In this document: positions 12,380 through 25,266 of the stretch, piece after piece
How the letters are laid out: each line of letters opens with the position of its first letter
How positions within the stretch are numbered: position 1 is the first letter of the stretch
Assembly: GCF_016808335.1 (NCBI RefSeq)
Contig: NC_053139.1
Coordinates: 40,048,464-40,112,463 of the forward strand
Origin: Panicum virgatum
Taxonomy: Eukaryota; Streptophyta; Magnoliopsida; Poales; Poaceae
Direction of reading: 5' to 3'
Length of the DNA: 64,000 nt
Notes under the pieces: generated by a model
Told to the model about the DNA's origin: nothing
The model's database searches: none
The model's input: only the letters and a program-made list of their open reading frames with translations
Translations under genes and position numbers: made by a program

Positions 12380-15300
12380 ACTTCTTTCGTGGATGGAGCT
12401 AATGATACTATGAGGAGACATTTGCCGGACCATGATGATGGAGTCCTATCTGCCCCTGCTGTGCAATGTGCAGTATATAGAATGTAAATTATATTTTGAT
12501 TTTAAACTGAATTAATCATTGCACTCTAACACAATTCTTTTATTAACTAGGTGTATGCCCGTGCATTGCTACGGGTGGTAAAAAAAATTAGAATAATATA
12601 CAGAGTATTGGCAAGACATGATATTTCAAAGACTCATTGATATCCGAGCTAACTTTGACATAATAGACCTATGTCCATACATTGTTATGGGATATAGAAA
12701 TTATATAATCTCAATATGGGTCTGCATGTAGAGCACAAATATTTCCAATCTGACATAGACATGGGCCAGTTGATAATCCGAAGCTTCGACAAAATACTAA
12801 ATAGATCGATCAGTTAGGATTTTCAAATAATAAACACCATACTGCAACTGATCATTTGACGACAATACTGAAAGAAAAAGAAAGAATGTCGCAACTTCTA
12901 TTAGAGAGATGAAAAATGTACCTAAATGGAGTAAGAAGGATTTATATCAAACTTTAACACGTAAATAAATGCAGGTTATGTATATAACTATATATGGCTA
13001 GTTCTGCTTCTCTAGAATCAAGTGAAGCAGCAACCATTGATGGGCTTATCTTCTCCAAGCTCCAGGCCACCATCTCTCTTCCCCTCTCACTTCTCTCCAC
13101 ACAGAGCCAAAATAAAGTGATGATACTTGTGGTGGCCAGTCTTCTGAATACCTTTGGCAGACATAATTTTTGGTCAGTCAGAAGGAACATGCTTTTGCAG
13201 TTACTTATTACACAATTGATAGTACTCATTACACAATTGATATATACACACACGGCTACACATAGCAATTTTCTCCCTGTTGAGTGTTACCATACTGTCA
13301 AACATAGACTCTGTGAAAGTGGTCACCAAGATTGTCGAACAATTGAGTTGCTCCTCTAGAACATAAGGCCATGGCGATCAAGCCGATCATAGACAATTAC
13401 TTATTACAATATGATTTCACATTAAGACAAGGATGCCGGTTACAATATGATTTGGTGTCAAGTAAGCAAGACAACTTACCTTTCTTCTTGTCCATGATCC
13501 AGTGATGGCAGAGGCAGTAGTTAACCTATAATTCAGAATGTTCCATCAACATACATTTTCATCCAAATCAATGCTAGACTTATTGCAAGAAACATGTAAT
13601 CTTCCATCTCCCATAGTAAATCACACGTACTACTATGTTAGCTGGTCATGTAAATCAGATTTAACCTGCAAGAAAAATGGAGAACCCTCCTTTAAAAAAA
13701 ATCTTTAGGTGTGCATTTTGATAGAAACAATATTTGTTTTTATTTGTACAGTTTAAGAAATATAAGGAATGTAAACAACTCAACTATGGTGTGCATAAAA
13801 GTTTTCACTCAACTAAAAAATGAGTAAATGGAAACCTAAACTGATTAACAGCCTAGTTACAGGCCACGATCATGACATGCATCAGAACTGGACTACTACT
13901 ATAGTTGTGACGTCGTATGGACTACTTCAAGAATTCAGTCACCATGAGTCCTGACATGAATATTATAACAGCTTCAACTCGCTAATCTCCTTTGTCAATG
14001 TCCTGAAGTTCATGTAACCGCAATGGTGCGAGAATGCACCTATCAGCCAAATGGAAAAGCAATAAAAAGCAAAAGAGCCGGTTGCCTTTTCTTCTTCCTT
14101 ATCATCTTACTACCATAAACTGCATGATCGCATCTATGAGCTTGTGCTTATGCATGTCCTCACAATGGTACTTATCAGGTTATTGATATAATAACCCTGA
14201 AATATATAATAACAATGCATGCATAATCTTCAGTCATAAACAATTGGATTTCTGCAACTAACAGAAATGGGATGAACATTTATATTGACAAAACTGAATC
14301 ACTGTGTAGGAAAATGGAAAGCTAGGACACAAGAAAACCAGTGCTACAAAGGTCAGCAAAAAATGGGCCTCATACAGTTGAGAAGGCTATATCCTTATGC
14401 CTAATAACATTAGTACATTGACTTCAATTACAGACACTTCATGTTTATTAGGAAAACTAACCTACTGGAGCCGTAAAGGTAGCGAAGGTGATCAGTGTAA
14501 GTAGGAATCATGTTACCTGAGCTGGTTTCCTCCTCAACACTTTGAATGCCTTTGCCCTCATTGATAAATTACCCTGTTTGATAAATCAGAAGCTTTGAGT
14601 ATATAACCACATGACAACTGGTTTCCTGACAAATATATAGAGTTTTTTAAAGTCTATTAAACATTTTTCCACTTCATTGCGGCATATTGGTACCTGTACA
14701 ACAAATATAGGACTATAAACCACACAATTCTGGAAATACTGAGCAAAACCTCTAAATGTTTTCTCAAAATAAGATTACAAAAGATATAGGTAGCATCTGC
14801 AAGTAAACAACCAATGAATTTGTTTGGCAACAACTCAATTTCTGTTTAGAGGTATCTTGATAAAAATCCTAAGTGATGTCAATTTTACACAGAAAGAAAG
14901 GGCGATCATATATCCAAATTTCTAACAAAATCTAGGAAGCCTTTTCTCTCCCTTGTTACGAAAAAAACTCACTTGAACAAACAACTTGAATTGATAGGAC
15001 AGAACCTTGATTCCCAGAATACTTTTAACAACCAGCCAAGAAAGGTAATTACCAATCAAATAAAATATTCCAATACAATGTACGGAATTAACCATTTACC
15101 AGTTCAAACCAGAATAGAATTTTCTTTAGTTGAAAAAGAATAAACCATTGAATGTAAAAGAATTAATCTAGGTGCACGATATTGGGCCTGAGAACAGTTT
15201 TGCATCTCTAATCTCTTGAACGCAATGAAAGTAGTGTCGCCTGTCAATCTAGTGACACCCTGCTGCATTTAGGTGCACGCAGATTTACTGAGAGAGGTGA

Positions 15301-15405
15301 AATCCTTGAAGGATTGAAGGAGAGAAACTTGAGGTTGGGGTTGGGATTGAAGGATTGAAGGAGAGAAACTTGAGGTTGGGGTTATCTTTGTCTGTTCTAA
15401 TCCAG
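12380..15405. other. intergenic AT-rich stretch with repeat relics; upstream SAC exons not found here
   Basis: I searched for the N-terminal exons expected for the SAC locus and found none. A palindromic motif CCCGTGCATTGCTACGGG at 12558-12575 looks like a remnant of a dispersed grass repeat. Isolated minus-strand donor-like sites (around 13480 and 14510) do not connect into a recognisable protein. No reliable gene call is possible. Confidence 0.45.
15306..15385. repeat. 41-bp tandem duplication
   Basis: Two adjacent copies begin TTGAAGGATTGAAGGAGAG at 15306 and 15347 and are nearly identical. They lie just upstream of the first surviving SAC exon. Confidence 0.8.
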
Positions 15406-18140
15406 TGCACAGAGGCTACATGAACTTGGCGATGAGTATAAATCACTTCCCCTGTGGAGACAGGTTTGCTTCTTTCTCCATTTCTAACTCCCCATTTTGC
15501 TTATAGATGGGGAGCTATTATCTATGTCCACTATATCTTGTCATATGCTAGCCTCTTCTGCTTACCCTTACTGGTACATGTAGACATGTAGTATCAGGTT
15601 GCCTTTGCTAGTTGCTACTTTTAGTATTACATAGAATGCCATGTAACCTGACCATTTTATGGCAACAAATTTTGCACTGTCCATTTGCACTTAGTCTCAA
15701 AGTTTTGCCATTCTGTTGTTGGTAATGGCTAGTGACTTCTGTAGCATGCTGCAAATTCACAAGATAATTCTAAGTAATCGCATCCTTCAATGTGGAAAAT
15801 GGGCATGTTAATGTTTGGTAGAACTTTTATAGTTTGAGAACAGAGAAAACAGTCTTACTTGAGTTGAGCTTGGTAAAATAGGTTATAGGCTTTTTTCACA
15901 GTAGTTTCTCAGCGTCAGTGCTTAGTAGTAGTATCTCGTGCTTCTAATTATACTATTACTGATCAAATAACATAACTCTTTTCAGGCTGAACCAAGATTT
16001 CTATGGAACAGTTACTTGTTGGAACCTCTAATTGAGAACAAGGTAAGATTAATATATCTTTAGGTGGCCTGTTTGGATAGCAGGGATTGGTAAATTTTGT
16101 AAAATTCCTGGACTATCTTCCCTTTCCAGACAGGCCCTTAGTTCATTTCACTTTGGATTTCAAGGGAGCTGAACCAGTATTCTGATTGCTTCCTTTCTCC
16201 CTTAACAGCTGGACCAGTACTTATTGCCAGTAATTCAAGGCAGTATCCTTGGCATATCATGACATTTCAACTAGGGCACTACTAGATATATAAGATGTGT
16301 TCTATTAAAATGTTGATTCAACTTTCCTTTGGGTCATGTTTTATTGTGAATTTATGGAACTTAACTAAATATCAGGTTTTCAAAACATACATGCAGAAGT
16401 TGGGTCAGAAAAGGTAAATGTGACCCTGATTGCACGTAGGTGCACGCGGAGGATAGGTGAGCGTTCTTAGGCATCGAAATAAGTTTTTCACATTTCTTAC
16501 TTTCATTAATATTTTAGTTAAATATGTTATTACTGTGCATGTTCAGTTTTAACTGCATCATGTCTTCTCATTTTTATTTTTGTGAAACTTGTTTATGATT
16601 TCTTCGTGAGTTTTTCTAAAGGTACGCGGATGTGGAGACGAGGAGCTGATGCAGAGGGTTATGCTGCAAACTTCGTTGAAACAGAGCAGATAATGCAGTC
16701 AAAAGGATTTACAGCATCGTATGTACAAGTAGGTTTCTTCTCACAATTTGAAATTAACACTTAATATTGCTTTTTGGTTGCCTCATGTTGTGCTTCAGTC
16801 TTAATTAGTTTGTTGGTATATAAATATTCCAAATACCTTGACAAATTATATGTTTTGCAGGTTCGAGGTTCTATGCCATTCTTGTGGGAACAGATTGTTG
16901 ATTTGACATATAAACCTAGCTTTGACATTGTTAGACAAGATGAAGCGGTGAGCTTTATTATATATTTCTTATACCATTCCTTGTTTTGTTCTTTACCTTG
17001 TTGCTATAATGGCACTATACTCTATATCTTGCCATGAAATTGTATGGTATCCTTACTTAGATTTAGCTAGTAGATAGTCTAGAATGCAAGTATGCAAATT
17101 ATGTTCATTATTTTATTTTTATCTATAACCCTATCTTGGTTTCTGTTGTTCAGCCTCGTGTGCTTGAGCGGCACTTTCATGATTTGCAAAAGAAATATGG
17201 AGCTGTCTTGGCTGTAGATCTTGTCAATACAGTAAGTACACTGCACTTGAACTTCAAACTAACATTAGTGCTATGAGTTTCCAAAATTAAGAAAATCAGG
17301 AGTACTTGCTGCATGTAAAATCATTATGTGCGGGCTCTGATTCTCAGTAAGGTGTATGATTTCCAAAATCATACAATTCTTCATATTTATATACTTTTGC
17401 ATCTACCCTTATAGTTCTTGCTTATTGGCTTTCTTCTGTCCTTCATGTGATGTTCACCTTGTTTGATTTCTGATATTCAGGGTGGTGGTGAAGGTCGCCT
17501 TCGTGAAAGATATGCAAAATCTATCGAACCTATTCTCAGTGAAGATGTAAGGTAACAATTCCTTTCTCTGCTATGGACTGCTCACTGCTCCTATCGTGTA
17601 ATGTTGTGGCTAAGCATGAATACATGCCTATGTCTTGCAGATATGTGCACTTTGACTTCCACCGAGTTTGTGGTCATATTCACTTTGAACGCCTTCCTCA
17701 GCTGTATGAGCAGATCAAAGATTATCTTAAGCAACATAGGTATGATTGGCTGATGTAGTATTACCCACGTCATACTGTTTATCATTTTGTACTATCTTCA
17801 TATTTGTCAAAGGAACATTGTTATATGGGGGCCAAATCATCCACCAAATATACTTTGGTCTAACAGACAACCACCAGCCGTGCATCAAATCTGCTTGCAA
17901 AACCAACTGCATAGGACTTGGTTTGAGGGATCATTAGTTCTTTAATCTAGTGGTCTATGGATCAATTTGTGCTAATCAGCCTGATTCAGAATGAGCTTTT
18001 CTACTTGAAGCCAAAGCTATCAAATCTTGCATGTTGTCACTTCAGATATTGCCTTGGACCTTGAGGAGTGCTAGTACAGATGTGTTAATTACCTACTTTA
18101 TAGATTTTGTTTTTGGTATTCGATTTCCTGTCTGAAGCAT

Positions 18141-18284
18141 GAGCCGGGCACAGTGATAGTCTCTCCACTTGTGCCCTGGAGGTCCTGTGTTCGAATGCAC
18201 CTCCTCGCAAAATGTCAGTAAGGCTGCGTACAAATTCCCTTCCCAGGTCCCACTTTATGTGGGAGCTTTCATCACTGGGTATGT
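18141..18284 (+). mobile_element. tRNA-derived SINE, Au-like
   Basis: An A-box-like stretch (AGCCGGGCACAGTGATAGTC), a B box (TGTTCGAATGC at about 18188-18198) and a body containing GGCTGCGTACAA, CCCTTCCCAGGTCCC and GGGAGCTTTC match the layout I recall for the grass/angiosperm Au SINE. It sits in the intron where the SAC catalytic exon should be. I could not identify a target-site duplication. Confidence 0.6.
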
Positions 18285-19456
18285 CATTTTTATTCAAGAT
18301 CCTGGCTAATCAGGAAAAGTAAAGTGCATTCAGTCACAATGTGTTAGTCATTATGTTTTTGATACGTACTTCAGCAGTTATTCATAAGAAAATAATATAT
18401 CTATGCGATACCATTTTAGTCATCCAGTTATCTAGCGGCTTCCCTTTTTGTTTTCCAAACCAACTTGAGAAAGATTTGCTGCTTGGCTAAGGGCATTCAT
18501 CATCCTTATATTGTAATATTGCAATGTAGATGTACTACCTAACAGATGCAGAACTTGCGAAACATGTCTCTTTTGAACTGTTAATCAATTTCCAAACTTG
18601 TATACTGGGATAATTGATGTACTTTTAGGACCATGTTTGATATTAATTATATTGTTTAAGTAGTACTCTTGTTTGGTTTCAGACTATTTGTTCTGAAACA
18701 GAACATATGATGTAGTAAGAATCCCATGCCTTGAGTTTATAGACTCATAGTAGCTAATCATTGTGTTATTGTTGATACATCCTTCTATGATGGACAATTA
18801 CTATTGATCCTTATATCTTTGAATTCTAACAATCTCTAAACAGAGCATGATTGGAAGAAAAATTCTGGAGAGCCAACTCCAACGGATAGAAGTTCTTGGT
18901 GTTGATGATACAATAAGCAACCATCCAGCCTTTGATACAAATTACAAAGTTTGTGAGTATTATCTTGACCATTTAATTAATCTGTGTTCTTAGTTGTATT
19001 TTTCTATTCCTTTTTATAAGCAATGATGCTAGAGTAAATTGAGTCCTTTTTCTCAGTGTGGGCAAATCATGGAGATGCGATAAGCATTCAGTACTCCGGA
19101 ACGCCTGCTCTGAAGGGAGATTTTGTTAGGTAATTTCTGTAGAACAAATTTCCATTTTACTTTTTAAGTGCTTTTTACTGTATTTGTTGTCCCTCCCCTT
19201 TCTTTTTCTTAGCAAGAAGAGGACCTAATTACAATATTTACATAAAATAAGAACAGTAGTTACCTTTATCACCTCAAATCTATTCAAAGCTAAAAACTTA
19301 TAGTTATGAAACGCTTAGGGGTTTTGAAGAATTGAAGATCCCATGACCACGGTTGCAGTGAATCTCTATACTAGCATGACCCAGATAATGGGTTACTATA
19401 AAGCTGATATGTCTTTGACTAGTAATCAGGTGGAAAAGTCTACATCATACCAGTAA

Positions 19457-22400
19457 TGTCACACCCTGAAATTGTCGGATTTCAGGATGTGATTAGAAAG
19501 AAAAGTAAATCAATGATTTTCTCATAATTTTAAAATTTTGTCAACATTTATTTTCTTTACAGGAAATTTAGTATAGAAAAATAATGGGTTGTTTTTCTAA
19601 ATTAAATAAGGTTGTTCTGTGTGTTGCATTCATGCTAAGTGCATAGTGTTTTGGATGTAAAATGAATTCAAAATACGATTAAGTTTCCTCTTAATCCCAA
19701 TCTTGCTTGTAATCCTAAAATCAATTCTTAATTCTTTGATGAGCCAAAATCCATTCAATCCCGGATCTTCTAATAGTTATCTTTCCTTCTCCGTGGAAGT
19801 TAACTTTTTTATTTAATCCTCAACCCATTCAACCATTTTTTCTTTTTCTTGGAGTTTTTTTTTCTCTTTTTGTGATGAGCCAACTCAATCTAGCTAAGAA
19901 AGCCAACGTGCAAGCTTTCACGTTCAGCTACTAGCTAGTGTTGCCATGAACTTCTTATCTCTTTGATGTCTACGCCGTCCTTTCCTCTTCTGACTATTTT
20001 GGTCGGCCAATCAATTCCTGAGTTGCTCATTGTGAAAATAATTACCACTATTTCTCTCCTTCAATTCCCATGATAATAAAAATGCTAATTGCTTCCTTAG
20101 TGGCGTTAGCCCAAGTTCCACCGTCTATCGAAAGGCGACCAAACTTTTATCTTGACTCTTGCACAACTCATCACACATACGTCCATTTTATACTCCTCCC
20201 TCAGCAGGCAGTCCAAGACCATTGCAGGCGTGGCCTCCTCATTCGTGATCCAGGGCCGCCCCAACGACAATTCCTAGTAAACTGCTTCGGCTCGACCTCA
20301 TCTTTGAGTCATACATCTTCGTCGTCGTTGTCTGTTACATGCCTACACTTCGACGTCAATTTCTGCATGTTCCTAAGTGAACCTTCGCTCACCACTTCCT
20401 GTTAGAGCCCCTAACTGCAATTGATTAGCAGAACCTTGCACACGATCATACGCTCTTGCGGTGATCACATTCATGCTAACTCCACTCTACCGTTCATGTC
20501 TACACAGTCTACTCTGCATCGATCCCCTGCGCCAGCTCCCTCGAGCACTAGGGCCGACCGGTACCCAGCACCGCGCCGCTCGCCTTCTCCCCCATCGAGC
20601 CCGCCATCTTCAATGCTCAGTGGAGCAGCCGCAACCCCCTCGCCTCCTCCTTCCGTTTCATCCTCATCAAAGTCCCCTGCAGTTGAATGCCATTGATGAC
20701 TGGCCATCACGGCCGGCCACCACCATCACCGTCTCCTCTACCGGCCCTCCCTCTTCCTCCCTCTCGCTATATAAGCGGCACCCGAACCCCTTCGCCCTGC
20801 TGCCTGCGCCCTGCTCGCGAGCAGCACCGCCATCCTGCCCCGCCAGCCCTGCTCGCCATCGCCCCTGATGCCCCTCGCCTCCCTGCACCCCCGTACGCCA
20901 CCACCAGGAGCGTCGCCGCCCCTCGCGCTGCAGCTGGAGCCGCGCCTGGTGCCCCTGTTGCACGTGCTCCCCCTCCCTGTGCGGTCCAACTCCAACTCAC
21001 CCGGGGTGCTGCATCACCTCTCCTGCTCGCCCTAGTTCTGCTGTTGGCGCACCAGGAGAACCAGCGTCACCAACAGAACATCGTCGTTCCTGATCTCGTG
21101 TGGTTCCAGGAAGCAGCATGGCTGTCTCCCCTTCCGACTTCGAATCCGATCGCCTCAGTGCATCTCCGTCATGGGTAAGCGGTAAAACGGAATCCCCTCG
21201 TCGTCTTCTTTCGTTTCCCCCGCTTCCCAAAGTCTATCGTGCCCTAAATCATCGGGAAATTGACCCACAAGGAGCTTCTTCCCGCCAGCCATGGAGGGAG
21301 CTCGAGTTTTGCAGATTAGTCCCTGAAATCTGCAGTTTATCGCGTCCTTGCTATCTTGTTTCTTTTATAGAATAGCCGTTTTAGTTCCGTTTTTACCCGT
21401 TCTTGTTGCGTTAGTCTTCTAATAGACTAAGGTTTTGTTTAGTAGTGTCGTTGTGTCGTAGTTCCTGTTTTAAAATTAAATATAGATTTAATTTGATTAA
21501 TATTCTCTCATCTAGTTTTTGTTAAGTAAAAGCTAATTAGATGTTTACTCCGGTTTTCATAATTCATGTTAATTTGATAAATACCAACTTAAATATGTTT
21601 TAGTTATAATTTGTGTAGTTTAACACCAAACATAAAATTATGCGTTTAGATGCTCTCACAAGTTTCTTTCTAATTCAGTAACGATTGATTAGTATAATTT
21701 ATACCTAGACAACCATATATAAAATTTGGACTAAGTTCTACTTCGCTTTTGTAAGTAAAAATATAAATGATTTAATGTTAAACTTGGATATTTCTTTTAA
21801 ATATCCTTCACTATTATTTTCTAATTAAAATAAATAAAGCTTATAGTTCTTTTGTTTTCTTTCATGATTCAAATCTTCCGATAGCTGTGGTTTTTCAACC
21901 TTAGTTCCGTTCTCAGCGTCTCTTGTGTTCGTGTGAACAGTAGAATCGAGCCCTATCCTTTAGTACGCTCTTTTAAAGCTTTTCTTTTGTTTCGGTGTTT
22001 TGTTCTTAGTTGTACTTGTTTGTTTTGCTTGTATGGTTGCCCGATGTTTGCTTCGATTAGAAGGATCGCTGTTCGAAGCTTGAAGATCAAGAAAGTGAGC
22101 AAGAGCTGAAGAGCAGTAAGAGTAACTTTTGTTGGAGAAAGGCAAGTGTCCCTAACCATCCTTCTACCTATGCTTTATTGCAAGAATATTGTGAATTAAT
22201 TGGAACGTGGAGAACCACCCAGGAAAACAGTACAACCACGAGAACCATATGGCTCTGGTCTTGACTAATTAATTAGAGACTCTAGTTTGAAGCGGCCTTA
22301 CCGAAAGGGCAAGGAGGGAGTTGGTGTAGGGGTCATAGCTCGGTCCTTTTGGGGTAGCAGCCTTTGCTAAGGTGCTGACCATTAGGGAGGTTTATGGACC

Positions 22401-23004
22401 ACACTGCTACTGAAACTCTAGCGGGCTACTTCTTACTAGGGAATCTTTGTAAAGGCCTCGTAGCATCCCTATGCAATCACACCTCGGAAGTGTGGTATTG
22501 TGCCTAGCTAGCACAGCATGGTTGGGTCCAAAGTTCTTCTGAACTTTTACGCGATTTGTGGTGAAAGTGTACAACCTCTGCAGAGTGTTTACAACTGATA
22601 TATCAGCCGTGCTCACGGTCAAGAGCAACCTAGACCCTCACATGATTAATTTAACTTGAAGATGGATTTAAATTGTGTTCTGGTTATTTCTTGTGGCCTT
22701 GCTGAGTACCAACCATAAGTGTACTCACCCTTGCTAACTGCTGCTCAGAAGAAGAATGTGCGAAGTCTGCTGAAGATGATGTTGAGATCTAGGCGTACGC
22801 AACCCCCAGTCGCTTGCCTGTGAAGTTTGAAGCCTCCGTTTCCATGTTAAGCGTATAACTCTGATAGTCTTGTAAGTCTTTATTTATGTTTGTTTACGTG
22901 ATACTATTGTTGTTATTCACTGATGATGTCACTATATGTATGAAACTTGATCCTAACATACATATAGATAGCATTCGGTTTTATCCTTAAAATCGGGTGT
23001 GACA
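19457..23004 (+). mobile_element. 3.5-kb solo LTR (gypsy-like) in the SAC intron
   Basis: It begins TGTCACACCC and ends GGGTGTGACA, a perfect 10-bp terminal inverted repeat with TG...CA ends. It is flanked by a perfect 5-bp target duplication AGTAA (19452-19456 and 23005-23009). No primer-binding site, second LTR start or coding domain lies inside, so it reads as one LTR left by LTR-LTR recombination. A TATATAA box at 20768-20774 suggests plus orientation with U3 of about 1.3 kb. The very long LTR and the TGTCACACCC end fit Ty3/gypsy elements of the Tekay/Retand sort; the lineage is my inference. Confidence 0.85.
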
Positions 23005-24302
23005 AGTAAATGTCAGTGCAGGACATAAGATGGTCCCAGAATAATAATTAGACTGTTCGAGTGCATATTAAGTACTATAGTTTCTTCTATATATATCATA
23101 GATTACTGGTGGTTAATTTACATTCATTCCGTTTTGTAGTTGGGTATTTTAAAATGAAAGACAGCAGTGATATTATATTATTTATTCTAGGCTATTTTCT
23201 GCACATTTACATTTGTTTTCGTCTCTTAGGTATGGGAAGCGAACTACTCAGGGAATTGTGAATGATTTGCGGAATGCACTTGCTAGATACTACTTGAATA
23301 ACTTTGTTGATGGGACTAAGCAGGTAAATATTGATTTCGTCGATGATGCCCCAAATGTCAGCTCTCTATGACTTAGATGTGTCATGTTAATGATATATTA
23401 GTACCAGTGCAAGTCTCGTAGAGGGGCCTAAGCCTAAGCAATAAATTACTGAAATTTATGCTAAGTTATGGCAGCTTACATGATGTTATATAATTGATTT
23501 GTGTGGTAACAGACAATGCATTCTCTATGAAACTTCCTGTTAATGCCTCCGCTGTCCACAATCTAACAAACATCATGCAAGCTACGATTTCAACTTTCAA
23601 CTTAATTTGTTCCTACCTTCAATTAAAATATCTTCCCCAGGTATTTTGTAGGCAGTCCTTAATATTTATTTATTATCTTACATAGGATGCCATGGACCTT
23701 CTTCAAGGACATTACATGACATCTGTTAGTCGAGACATGGCAGTGCCAAGAAAAGGAGGACTTCTAGAGAATTATGCGGTGGGTACAATTCGCTATAGCT
23801 TAAACTTTCTCTTTACACAGAAAGTTATTGCATTTTGAATTGCTAATGGGAATTCCTCCGAAATCATTCACATTTTGTATGTTTTCTGGGTGTATTTTGA
23901 CTAAGCACATGTACATACACAATCTCTCGACACTCGATACTCTTTCTTTACGGGAAACAGCTGGATCTACTACTGAAATGTGCTTCTTATGTATTCCAAC
24001 AGAATGAAACTTATGCATTTTCTTTACTTTACAGTCCTTCCGCCTTGCTTTTGCATTGGTTGTGGGAGCTCTGATGTTCATGATGATGTCACTGAGACAT
24101 GGTAAGGATTCTGGCTCTGCGGAAAGAGATATTTTTTAGTGTTCGCCGCTAACTTTCCCCGATTACCTTTGCAGCCCGGACAGATGTTCGCCACATGTTG
24201 TCACTTCTGTGGGCTGGTCTTTGTATTGGTATCACACATTTTGTCAGAGCCAATGGTCGAACATTCACTAATCGACCTAGGTTTAACCAGTCGCGGCATT
24301 GA

Positions 24303-25266
24303 TGAGTGCAAAGCAACCATTTGGCTCACCAAGTGAGTTGCATCTTAGATTGTCATCATTCATCATACTTGTCGACGTATTGGTTTGTAAAGATGAAGTA
24401 TTGCATTTTTTTGCACGCAAACCCTTTGTAATAAGTTTTCTTCCATTTTGTAATAAGCTTCTGTTTCCTTCTCGCTAATTTTTAATTCCTGCTGTTCCGG
24501 CTGTCATGATCAGCTTGATAGAATCCATTTGTAAAATAACAAGGGAACATACCTTGCAATTATCGGTGTATTTATGATTTGACACACTTGAGTTGATAGT
24601 TTCACCAGCAATGACCATTTTCCTTATCATACAAAGAATTGTATTATGTACCATTGTTCCCTTGGGTTTAGGCTGAGAGGTGTAGCTACGCTCACTTTAA
24701 CAAACTATTCATACTTAAATCACAGTCCGTACATTACTAATCAGTTATGCTGTCAGCTCATCACCTTAACCTTTCTGTGCTATAACAGTTTCAGCCGTGC
24801 AAATGCATTACCTGTTTGTGCATCCATCCCCTGCAAACGGTCATAAATCTCGTTGCGTTGGTTTTCGAAGTCCTGCTGAAGCATTTGCCAGAGTGGTTAC
24901 TTAAAAAAAATGCATTTTATCTGCAAACTCCGAGTGTCTGGTCGAGTATGCCAACTGCATCTGTTCTGCATTTCTACTGTGCCTCGTCAGCTCTCGCTGC
25001 CCCAGCAACTTGTCCGGCCTGCACCTGTATAAGCTCGTGTGCCTTTGGTGGCAAGTCCCCTTCTTCCTCTCTACCGGTTTTTACTTGATCTCGACACAAG
25101 GCCTGTATTCTGCTGCTGCTGCCGCCGCTCCTGGTTGGTGTTTGAAGTAGAAGCCAAGACAAAGCCCGGGAGCCATGTCTACTTCAACACCCTTTGCCTT
25201 GGGTCCCCATCAGTGATCTCGGCCTCACCTGAACCTGAACTGGCAGCACCCTCACTCGTGGTCGTC
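24303..25266. other. SAC 3' flank and probable promoter/5' UTR of the WEB-like gene
   Basis: No conserved coding sequence. A TATAAG at 25028-25033 could be the TATA box of the gene starting at 25267. The open frame upstream of 25267 continues the downstream frame but has no family-like sequence. Confidence 0.4.

Larger units (their letters stand above)
15406..24302 (+). pseudogene. SAC-domain phosphoinositide phosphatase (SAC6/7/8-like), missing 5' and catalytic exons
   Basis: Fifteen exons with GT-AG borders match a plant ER/Golgi-type SAC phosphatase: 15406-15463, 15986-16042, 16209-16242, 16376-16456, 16622-16728, 16861-16947, 17154-17231, 17481-17551, 17641-17739, 18844-18952, 19057-19129, 23230-23323, 23686-23778, 24035-24101, 24175-24302. 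Landmarks are EYKSLPLWRQ, RRCTRRIGTRMWRRGAD, NFVETEQIMQ, the C-terminal block YSGTPALKGDFVRYGKRTTQ, and two hydrophobic segments near the end. Family members remove phosphates from PtdIns4P. Two parts are absent: roughly the first 170 residues, and the short exon between 17739 and 18844 that should hold CX5R(T) (CIDCLDRT in relatives). Exon 17641-17739 ends in phase 2 and 18844 needs phase 0, so direct joining gives a stop within two codons. The 4.1-kb intron after 19129 contains a solo LTR. Confidence 0.85.

Noticed and set aside
18040..18060. ATTGCCTTGGACC, resembling coding for the SAC motif DCLDR
   Set aside because: The frame does not give D-C-L-D-R, flanking residues do not match TVRTNC or TNVTQ, and a stop follows directly. 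Taken as chance.
18184..18240. Possible tRNA gene from a B-box-like sequence
   Set aside because: No cloverleaf could be formed, and the downstream GGCTGCGTACAA body marks it as a SINE.
20421..21375. Several overlapping open frames on both strands
   Set aside because: They lie inside the GC-rich U3/R part of the solo LTR and are low-complexity Pro/Arg/Ala.
25039..25266. Upstream in-frame start for the WEB-like gene
   Set aside because: The added residues are unlike the family, and a plausible TATA lies only about 10 nt before that ATG.
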